Origin: CAYVJW01 sp964451885
GTDB lineage: Bacteria; Patescibacteriota; Gracilibacteria; UBA4473
DNA length: 5,800 nucleotides
Direction of reading: 5' to 3'
Assembly: GCA_964451885.1 (NCBI GenBank)
Contig: CAYVJW010000101.1
Span: 1-5,800 of the forward strand
Shown: positions 1 through 5,800 of the stretch, piece by piece
Layout of the letters: every line of letters begins with the position of its first letter
Position numbering within the stretch: the first letter of the stretch is position 1
The notes under the pieces: generated by a model
Told to the model about the DNA's origin: nothing
The model's input: the letters and a program-made list of their open reading frames with translations, nothing else
Databases searched by the model: none
Made by a program: the position numbers and the translations under genes

Positions 1-35
1 TATTTTTATCAGTTTACTTCTCAACACATCACATC

Positions 36-69
36 AAAATGGAACTTTGCCATTTTTCCTTGTTTTTTT
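36..69 (+). terminator. Candidate weak intrinsic terminator of an upstream gene
   Basis: AAAATGG (36-42) and CCATTTT (50-56) form a perfect 7-base-pair stem around a 7-base loop. T-rich DNA follows, including seven consecutive T at 63-69. The shape fits a Rho-independent terminator for transcription entering from the left of the window. The stem has only two G-C pairs, and the main T run starts about six bases after the stem, so termination would be weak. No upstream gene is visible to confirm its role. On the opposite strand the hairpin is not followed by a T run. Confidence 0.35.
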
Positions 70-88
70 AGCTATTTTTGCTCATTCA

Positions 89-97
89 TGCTATAAT
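89..97 (+). promoter_or_regulatory. Extended -10 promoter element of the giant gene
   Basis: TGCTATAAT is an exact match to the extended -10 consensus TGnTATAAT of the housekeeping sigma factor. No good -35 box sits at the usual distance: the best candidate, TTAGCT at 68-73 with an 18-base spacer, matches TTGACA at three of six positions. This is typical of extended -10 promoters, which depend less on the -35 box. Predicted transcription start is about 103-106, giving a leader of roughly 65 bases before ATG 169. It is the only promoter-like match between the candidate terminator and the gene. Confidence 0.6.
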
Positions 98-142
98 ATT
101 TAGATATTATGCATTTTATTATATCTCGATTCCGAAATTTTG

Positions 143-160
143 ATCTCCGGGAGGGGAGAT
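143..160 (+). promoter_or_regulatory. Ribosome binding site inside a small leader hairpin
   Basis: The purine run GGGAGGGGAG at 149-158 is a strong Shine-Dalgarno region. ATCTCC (143-148) is the exact reverse complement of GGAGAT (155-160), giving a six-base-pair stem with GGGAGG (149-154) in the loop. Half of the site is therefore exposed and half is paired when the hairpin forms. Spacing to ATG 169 is 10 bases from the end of GGGGAG. An in-frame GTG at 163 lies 8 bases after the loop GGGAGG. The ribosome binding site supports a start at 169 (or 163) rather than at ATG 109. Any regulatory role of the hairpin is inference. Confidence 0.55.
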
Positions 161-168
161 TTGTGTTT

Positions 169-3100
169 ATGGAAGAGAGGGAAGGGGTTTCTGCAGAGGG
201 AGAAAAGGAGAAGGAAAAGAAGAAGAAAGAGGCAAAAAAAAGTACTGGGAGGGAAGTGGTTGAACAGATTTTAAAAAAATCTCTGACAGAAATCAGCCAA
301 GATGACATTGTAAAATTAGACAAGAATGCGGATTTTATTAAAAGCGATCCGGCGCTTAAAAGTAGATATTATGAAATTGTGCGAAGGTTACTGGGGCAGG
401 AAGATAAAAACTGGGTTCGGAGGGTGCTGAGTGCTATTGGGAAAGCAGAAAATCTGCAGCCTTTGCTTTTGGATGATATTAAAGGCAAAGTTTCGAAGGT
501 TATAGAAAGGCAGGAAAGTAAGGAGGATATCGACAGGATCAACAGGATTCTAGAAAATCCGCTGCATTTTACTTTGGCGGGGGTTCGTTTTTTGGAACAA
601 GAAAAAATATTTGAATTGTTGGATGACAAACAGAAAGTGAGATTTTGTGATTTGATTGTCTATCACATAGAGTCGGCAAAGAGCGCGGGGCGTTTTTCGG
701 AGTTGATTCCTCCGCGAATATTGATCGAAGTGAAATCTTCTTCTAAGTTGTGGAGTGTTTTGCCTTGGAATCTTAAGGCAGATATTGACAAGAAAGTGGA
801 AGAAGAGAGAAATATGGTTTTAAAAATTATAAAAGATAAAGGTCCTGAACAATGGAATAAGGCAGAGGTTTCAAGGATTTGCGCCTTGTATCGACAATTT
901 CAAGCCGGTGGGTTTTCAGGGACAGAGAGGATTTCGCAAGGATTGGCAAAATGGGTGGGGAATATTTTTGTGAAGCTTCGAGCGGAGCGCACTGATAGGC
1001 CAAAGATCCAGGAAATCTCTTCCACTCATAAGTTATTGATTTTGGAGATTAGGAAGTTGTTTGAAGATTCCAAGTTTGCGCTGAGAGGGGAGGTTGTTTC
1101 GGAATTCGGGAAATTGGCCGGAGAGGTGGCGGAAAGTTTGATCGGAGGAGACAACGATCCGAGCTTGTTACTTATGTGGGATTTGATAGAGGATATGCCG
1201 GAGTCTGATTTGCCTTCCGGATTTGATAAAGCGAAATTAAATGAGCTGGTGGAGTACGGAAATGCGTCTCAATTTTTGTTTACGATAGAAAAAAGAGGGG
1301 AGGGAGTGCTTTCCCGAATGGAGTTTGAGGCGTTGGAGGAGGTTTATAGTGCTATTTGGAAACCGCCGAAATTTTATAAAGATAATTTTGAAAGGGGGCT
1401 TCGGCGTAAACCATTGGATGAGGAATGGACAAAGGCTCAAAAGGAGTTGAGGCGCCTGGAAATTCATATTGAAGATGATGAAGCCTGTAAAGAGGCTGCT
1501 CGTACAGTTTGGAGATCGAATGAGACATCTTTGGAAGCATTTGAAACGGCTGATGATAGAAAACAGGATTGTTTTAAAGATTTGGAGGATCTGTTTGCCA
1601 GTAATATAGAAGAACTTCAGAAAGAGGAGGCTTTTTCAGATTTGCAGAGCAAGCTGGATGAATATAGGGCTTTGGAGGGAAAGGATGAAACGCAAATGAA
1701 ATATATAACCGAATTTATTTCCGGGCTGACAACAAAAGAACTTGCAAAGAGGTTTGAGGGGAAAGATCCGTTAGAGCAGTCGAAGTGGGAGAAACGAGCT
1801 CAGGAAATGGTGGGAGATTTGATCAAGAAAAAAGAAGAACATGAGAAAGCAGAGAAAGCCTGGAAGGCAGAAAAAGAGAAAGTAAAGGAAGCTTGGGATA
1901 AATATAATCGGATAGATGAATTGAGGAAAAAGGTGAAGAAAAATTCAGTTCAATATGATGCTGAAGCTTTGGAAGAAAAGCTTGTTTACGGAATGTTAGA
2001 GTATTTTGATGGGACAAAGCAGCAGGAAGTAGCGGAAGAGGTGAGAAAAAAGTATTTTGAAGGATTGGAATCAAGGGTGCAGTCTCATAAGCTGTATGCG
2101 GATGATCTGGATATTTTGTGGCAGGAGGGGGAGGTGGGTAGGCGAGAGGATGAGTGGGCAAGCGGGGAAGTGGACAAGGAAGAATCCCCCTACGCTGAAG
2201 TTTCAGAGGACAGAGAAAAAGATTGGTTGGAAGAAATTAGGGAAGGGGCAAAAGGGAAACTTGCCATAAGTTTTCGGAAATCCTTTGAAGAGGTGTTGTT
2301 TGGTAAAGGAGGGGCGGATGTGGGGTTGATCGAGAAGATTCAGTTTCCTTCAAATGATCCGGAAGAAATGCTTCAGGTCGTTCAAAAACATTTGGGGTTT
2401 ATTCCTTTGCTGGATGAATTCAAAAAATTGCTAAATTGGGATGAGCTGGTGACTAATCCACAGATAAAGCATGAGATTATTAAAGCTACGTTACACCATT
2501 TCCGGGACAGGATTTTTGAAGCTATCGGAGAACGTCTTCCCAAGGATATGAAAGAGGCAGAGAAAACTAAATTTTGGAATGAAGTCCGGCGGCATTTTGC
2601 GGTACGAACGCCTTTTCATAATCAAAATATTAGGGAAAAATATCAGTCTTATGATCAGCAGCAAGCTGATATGGAGGAAATACTGGAACTAGGAAGGGAG
2701 AAATATGATGAGGTGATGAAGGATGTGACGGACGAAGAGAAGAAAAGTGAAGTAGAGGATTCTTTTCGGGTTTGGACAAATGATATCGAGGGATTCGACA
2801 CTTTGGTAAACAATCTCAACCTTCAGACCACAAAGGAGCAGGAAAAAATAAAGGGCATTTTGAATGCTTTAGGGACAAGGCAGGCGAACCTTGTGGAAGA
2901 ATTGAAGAAAGGAAAAAAAGATAATGCTTTGGCTTTTTTTGATGCCTTGAAGGCGGGGGCAAAGGAAATTGATTCAATTATTGGTGATATTGAAAGGGCC
3001 TGTCGGGATTTGGGTTTTTCGGAAGAATCTATCGATAAGTTTATTGAGCAATTTTTTCAGAAAAAAGTTCGGGATGAAATTTTAGGGGATATTGATCGGA

Positions 3101-5622
3101 GCATTGAAACGCTTCGAGATCTACATAAAAATGGGACTTTGGATGGAACTGAAAATGTTTGGAAGGATCTGGAGTCTCATTTTTCGACGTTACGGAGTCA
3201 TCTTGATTTTGATAATCAAGGATCCGAGTTGAGGAAAGCTTCTGTGGCGCAGCATGAAGATTTTAAAAAGCAGCCGGATAATATAAATGCGCTTAAGTCG
3301 CTCGGGTTTTTTGATGAGAACGGGGAGGATAAGGCTGCTGAAGAATTTGACAAGCTGAGGCGTAAGTATAATCAAAAATTTGCCGAATATGATCGTAATG
3401 TAAAAGATATAACGAGAAAGATATCGAGCGATATAAAAAAACTGGATGATGATAAATTCATGGAAAAGTACAACGGTTCGAAAGAGTACATGCTTGGACT
3501 TTTGGATCAATATGAGCAGGGGAGGGTGTCTTTTGAGAAAGTGTGGGAGGATTTTGGGAAGCCTGATTTTTTTCAGAATTGGATCGATGAATATCATGGT
3601 AGGGATCCAGAAATCGAAAAAATTATTGATCCTGCGGAAAAAGCAGATCGTATTGCTCGGTCTCGTGTTAAAGCGATAGATAAGTTTTCGGATTGGGAAG
3701 AGATTAAGAATTCAGTTGAGGAAATGGGCAAATATTCCAAGGATTATAAAGAGTGGCTTGATTCCTATAGTGAATTTACCAGGAAAAGTAAGAAGTTGAA
3801 CATAAAGGTACAATGGTTTTCGCTTCGGTCGATTTATGGAATGGGGAAAGTTATCCTTGAAGGAATCGAAAAACGACGAAAACGAAGGGAGGATCGGGCG
3901 GTCGGGAATATCGGAATAATGGTTTTCGGGAAAACAACGGCTATGGGAAAAGAATTTATGCGGATTGCGCAGAGTTCGGAGAAAGAAAGAATAGAAGAAT
4001 GGAAGACAGCCTACGGAAATGAGGAAGGGTGGGCTATCAGAAAGCATTTATACGAGTCTAATGATCCGGATGAAGTACGGGCGTGTATGGATCTTTTGCT
4101 GGATAAAGGTTTTCTCATGTGGGATGATCCGAAGTTATGGAAGGTTTTTAATAAATTGCAAAGCAATGTTGAGTTCCGAATTCCGAAAGATAAGGAATTA
4201 TCGGATAAGGATTTTAAAGAGAAAATGAGAATTGCCTGCCGGGCTATTTGGCCGCTGAGTGGGGATGTATTTCGGGAGTGGGAAGGGGGTTTTGAAAGTG
4301 GAATGAAGAAAGCCCAGGAAGCGCATACGAAAGAGTTTAGTGATCTGGAAACGACCGGTGGGCGGGAGCAGGTGCTTGCTACCATGCTCCAGAAGTGGAA
4401 AAGAGGAAAAACAGAAGGAGTCGATCCGTCCCGTTTTGAAGCATTTATACGCCAGGCTTTTGAGCAGGGGAAGATGAACGGTCAACCGGATCCCAGATGG
4501 TATTATTTGATTATGGGATTGTCGGTGGAAAATCCCAGCGGCCAGACGATACTTTCCCGAAATATTCTCGCTCGTTTTCAGGATCTTATATCCAGGATCC
4601 CCCAGGTTGAATTTTTGATAGATAAGGACGCTTATAAAAAAGACGGAGAGATCGTTCCGGAGGGAACTCAGGGGGCTAAGGTGAGGCCGTGGAATAATAG
4701 TGATTTTAAGGCCTGGAACAGGATGTTGGGGGGAGATACCGGCACTGATTTTAATATTAAACGGCCGGGGGCAGAAATAGGGGATAGGACGACAGAGTTT
4801 TTTTATCAAGTGATAACCCCCACGGAAAGTGCTTTAGGACGGGCTGGCCGGACGGAAGCTGCGGCGAAAGGAAATGCTGATCATGATGACGGAGCTATGT
4901 TTTCGGCGGCTTGGGATTTTGAAACGGTGAACCGTCAGTTGGTTTTGGAAATGAATCAAAGCGTTAAGTTCACAGATGATTTTTGGCGAAATGTGTTGCG
5001 GGGATATGACCTGTATTTTCGCCAGAGATATGATTATATCAATAAGAAGGATAAAGTGTGGAAAGACAATCCGAAGTGGTTGGAACAGAAAGATAAATTA
5101 TTATTGGAGCTTGGAGATCGTTTAAAGGCTTCTTTCGCGGTGACACAGTCACTTGCGGGGAATTATTGGAAAACAGGGAAGAGTACTACTTTTTTCGATC
5201 AGGGTAAGTGGGAAAAAGAATCAGGGATGTCTCCTTCTGCGGAAAAATCCAAGGCAAAGATAAATGATTTTATGGGAAGAATGTTGGAGGATGCGGAAGA
5301 GATGGAACATTCATATCTGTTTAAGATGAGGACAAATAGAGACGCAATTAGTGATGGAGAGGGGAAAAAAATAACAGAGAAAACTGCGTTACTTTTTGAA
5401 AAAAATAATGTTTTTCGGAATACGGAGAGGATAGAGAGGGTTTTGGGGAATTATGTGAAAGAGACGGGTGGGGTGATGTGTTCACAGATGGACATATTGA
5501 GTAATGATAGTATGAATAAAATAGGACTCAGAGCTGCAACGACTGATGCGTTTGATTTTCGGAGTATGGCGGGGGAGGTGGCGAATGAGGAAGAGGGGGG
5601 GGAGGTGGAGATGGCGGCTTAG
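169..5622 (+). CDS. Giant charged, mainly alpha-helical protein of unknown function
   Basis: I do not recognise this protein. It is 1817 residues from ATG 169. The frame stays open back to ATG 109 (20 residues more), but the promoter at 89-97 would start transcription next to that ATG, while a strong ribosome binding site precedes 169; GTG 163 is a second alternative. Residues 1-30 are a low-complexity Glu/Lys tail, probably disordered. Residues about 30-1200 are rich in Glu, Lys, Asp, Leu and Arg with few Pro or Gly and read as helical. The clearest coiled-coil-like stretch is about 552-604, and 650-690 is an acidic linker. Residues about 705-800 look more compact. KRRKRR is at 1235-1240. 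From about 1205 to 1800 the sequence has more Gly, Pro, Trp and Tyr and looks globular, with a DHDDG cluster at 1571-1575. The tail is short and acidic. I see no signal peptide, membrane segment, cell-wall anchor or true Walker A motif, so a cytoplasmic location is inferred. Tryptophan is frequent (about 40 by hand count) and cysteine scarce (8). No other gene is visible beside it, so it appears to be transcribed alone from its own promoter. That it is coding is near certain; its function is open. Confidence 0.93.
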   Translation: MEEREGVSAEGEKEKEKKKKEAKKSTGREVVEQILKKSLTEISQDDIVKLDKNADFIKSDPALKSRYYEIVRRLLGQEDKNWVRRVLSAIGKAENLQPLLLDDIKGKVSKVIERQESKEDIDRINRILENPLHFTLAGVRFLEQEKIFELLDDKQKVRFCDLIVYHIESAKSAGRFSELIPPRILIEVKSSSKLWSVLPWNLKADIDKKVEEERNMVLKIIKDKGPEQWNKAEVSRICALYRQFQAGGFSGTERISQGLAKWVGNIFVKLRAERTDRPKIQEISSTHKLLILEIRKLFEDSKFALRGEVVSEFGKLAGEVAESLIGGDNDPSLLLMWDLIEDMPESDLPSGFDKAKLNELVEYGNASQFLFTIEKRGEGVLSRMEFEALEEVYSAIWKPPKFYKDNFERGLRRKPLDEEWTKAQKELRRLEIHIEDDEACKEAARTVWRSNETSLEAFETADDRKQDCFKDLEDLFASNIEELQKEEAFSDLQSKLDEYRALEGKDETQMKYITEFISGLTTKELAKRFEGKDPLEQSKWEKRAQEMVGDLIKKKEEHEKAEKAWKAEKEKVKEAWDKYNRIDELRKKVKKNSVQYDAEALEEKLVYGMLEYFDGTKQQEVAEEVRKKYFEGLESRVQSHKLYADDLDILWQEGEVGRREDEWASGEVDKEESPYAEVSEDREKDWLEEIREGAKGKLAISFRKSFEEVLFGKGGADVGLIEKIQFPSNDPEEMLQVVQKHLGFIPLLDEFKKLLNWDELVTNPQIKHEIIKATLHHFRDRIFEAIGERLPKDMKEAEKTKFWNEVRRHFAVRTPFHNQNIREKYQSYDQQQADMEEILELGREKYDEVMKDVTDEEKKSEVEDSFRVWTNDIEGFDTLVNNLNLQTTKEQEKIKGILNALGTRQANLVEELKKGKKDNALAFFDALKAGAKEIDSIIGDIERACRDLGFSEESIDKFIEQFFQKKVRDEILGDIDRSIETLRDLHKNGTLDGTENVWKDLESHFSTLRSHLDFDNQGSELRKASVAQHEDFKKQPDNINALKSLGFFDENGEDKAAEEFDKLRRKYNQKFAEYDRNVKDITRKISSDIKKLDDDKFMEKYNGSKEYMLGLLDQYEQGRVSFEKVWEDFGKPDFFQNWIDEYHGRDPEIEKIIDPAEKADRIARSRVKAIDKFSDWEEIKNSVEEMGKYSKDYKEWLDSYSEFTRKSKKLNIKVQWFSLRSIYGMGKVILEGIEKRRKRREDRAVGNIGIMVFGKTTAMGKEFMRIAQSSEKERIEEWKTAYGNEEGWAIRKHLYESNDPDEVRACMDLLLDKGFLMWDDPKLWKVFNKLQSNVEFRIPKDKELSDKDFKEKMRIACRAIWPLSGDVFREWEGGFESGMKKAQEAHTKEFSDLETTGGREQVLATMLQKWKRGKTEGVDPSRFEAFIRQAFEQGKMNGQPDPRWYYLIMGLSVENPSGQTILSRNILARFQDLISRIPQVEFLIDKDAYKKDGEIVPEGTQGAKVRPWNNSDFKAWNRMLGGDTGTDFNIKRPGAEIGDRTTEFFYQVITPTESALGRAGRTEAAAKGNADHDDGAMFSAAWDFETVNRQLVLEMNQSVKFTDDFWRNVLRGYDLYFRQRYDYINKKDKVWKDNPKWLEQKDKLLLELGDRLKASFAVTQSLAGNYWKTGKSTTFFDQGKWEKESGMSPSAEKSKAKINDFMGRMLEDAEEMEHSYLFKMRTNRDAISDGEGKKITEKTALLFEKNNVFRNTERIERVLGNYVKETGGVMCSQMDILSNDSMNKIGLRAATTDAFDFRSMAGEVANEEEGGEVEMAA

Positions 5623-5691
5623 ACAATTAACCCATTCGGTCCATTCGGCAAGCTCAGGATTTTCAACAAGCTCAGGGTCTATGACAATTAA
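5622..5691. repeat. 52-base repeat module flanked by 9-base direct repeats
   Basis: GACAATTAA occurs at 5622-5630 and again, identically, at 5683-5691. The 52 bases between them hold a tandem 9-mer (CCATTCGGT at 5632-5640, CCATTCGGC at 5641-5649) and two CAAGCTCAGG units. The first flanking copy begins on the last base of the stop codon. The layout resembles a small inserted element with a target-site duplication, but it could equally be one unit of a composite intergenic repeat. It encodes no protein and shows no intrinsic-terminator hairpin. Confidence 0.6.
5644..5678. repeat. Two direct TTC..CAAGCTCAGG repeat units
   Basis: The 17-base unit TTCGGCAAGCTCAGGAT (5644-5660) recurs as TTCAACAAGCTCAGGGT (5662-5678), identical at 14 of 17 positions with an 18-base period; CAAGCTCAGG is exact in both. 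From memory, repeats with the core TTCGACAAGCTCAGG are scattered through intergenic DNA of several bacterial groups, often as REP-like inverted pairs. Here both units point the same way, so they do not form the usual long hairpin. Confidence 0.6.
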
Positions 5692-5735
5692 GAATTAAGG
5701 AATGATTTAAATTTGGAATACGGAATTCGGGAGTT
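5686..5735. repeat. Heptamer-periodic A/T-rich repeat tract
   Basis: AATTAAG occurs twice in tandem (5686-5692, 5693-5699). Farther on, GGAATAC (5715-5721), GGAATTC (5722-5728) and GGGAGTT (5729-5735) continue a seven-base period with decay, and GGAAT also appears at 5699-5703. ATTTAAAT (5705-5712) and GAATTC (5723-5728) are palindromic. No open frame of useful length lies here on either strand. The tract looks like intergenic repeat filler of the kind I associate with Patescibacteria, though this attribution is from memory. Confidence 0.45.
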
Positions 5736-5742
5736 AAGAAAA

Positions 5743-5791
5743 ATTTGTATCCGCCCAAAATTCCAGGGCAGTGAATAATATTTGTATTCGG
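5743..5791. repeat. Direct repeat pair ATTTGTAT(C/T)CG
   Basis: ATTTGTATCCG (5743-5753) recurs as ATTTGTATTCG (5780-5790) with one mismatch in 11 bases and a 37-base spacing. Between them lies CCGCCCAAAATTCCAGGGCAG, which has no convincing hairpin. The window ends nine bases after the second copy, so the unit may continue beyond it. The function is unknown; a leader or promoter region of the next gene is possible, but I see no good -10/-35 pair. Confidence 0.4.
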
Positions 5792-5800
5792 ATGTAAAAA

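Noticed and set aside
234..243. A_AAA_AAA slippery heptamer in frame inside an A8 run
   Set aside because: A -1 shift here would meet TGA after a few codons and give a tiny product of about 33 residues. No clear stimulatory hairpin follows. It is most simply a Lys-rich low-complexity tract.
1903..1908. Internal TATAAT (also at 3367-3372)
   Set aside because: No TG extension or good -35 box, no downstream separate gene, and such matches are expected by chance in A/T-rich coding DNA.
1823..2161. Minus-strand open frame of 112 codons, Pro/Leu-rich
   Set aside because: It lies wholly opposite the purine-rich coding frame, has no ribosome binding site I can see and a composition expected from reversed Glu/Lys codons.
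3925..3954. GKTTAMGKE segment resembling a nucleotide-binding loop (residues about 1254-1262)
   Set aside because: The final GK is followed by Glu rather than Ser/Thr, and the spacing does not fit Walker A.
4198..4809. Minus-strand open frame of 203 codons
   Set aside because: It is an antisense by-product of the long sense gene, where codons read as stops on the reverse strand are rare. Its translation looks like no protein I know.
5158..5187. P-loop-like sequence GNYWKTGKST (residues 1664-1673)
   Set aside because: Walker A needs four residues between the Gly and GK[ST]; here there are five. No hydrophobic beta strand precedes it and I see no matching Walker B.
5649..5677. CAAGCTCAGG pair as a transcription terminator of the giant gene
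   Set aside because: The two units are direct, not inverted, repeats, so they form no strong stem, and no T run follows.

Overview
The window holds one gene. A single uninterrupted forward-strand reading frame fills about 94% of it and encodes a very large, highly charged, probably soluble protein: 1817 residues from my preferred start at 169, or 1837 from the first in-frame ATG at 109. I recognise no known family in it. The rest is a short 5' control region (1-168) and a 178-base 3' intergenic stretch (5623-5800) that is dense in short repeats. I see no RNA gene, CRISPR array, transposase or second protein gene.

Layout. At 36-69 there is a weak, A/T-rich hairpin followed by a T run, which could end transcription from an upstream gene outside the window. 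At 89-97 there is a perfect extended -10 promoter element. Transcription from it would start near 103-106, only a few bases before the ATG at 109, so that ATG would have no room for a ribosome binding site. A strong purine-rich ribosome binding site at 149-158 instead serves ATG 169 (or the in-frame GTG 163). The same site lies in a small perfect hairpin (143-160), so translation may depend on RNA folding. The gene ends with TAG at 5620-5622. Immediately after it comes a compact repeat block: a 52-base module with two TTC..CAAGCTCAGG units, flanked by identical 9-base direct repeats, then heptamer repeats and a further ATTTGTAT.CG pair.

Organism. The gene uses the standard bacterial code with ordinary bacterial signals (extended -10, Shine-Dalgarno). 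The giant orphan charged protein and the intergenic style (CAAGCTCAGG units, AATTAAG heptamers, GGAATAC/GGAATTC and TTTGTATTCGG motifs) remind me of Patescibacteria/Candidate Phyla Radiation genomes. This is inference from memory of that style; no marker gene is present to prove it.

Function. By sequence character the protein has a charged, disordered N-terminal tail, a long mostly alpha-helical body with coiled-coil-like segments (about residues 30-1200), and a C-terminal third (about 1205-1800) that looks more globular, with more Gly, Pro and aromatic residues. No signal peptide or membrane segment is visible, so a cytoplasmic scaffold or a large multidomain enzyme or assembly factor is possible, but no function can be assigned from this sequence alone. 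It is the only candidate here for an undescribed system.
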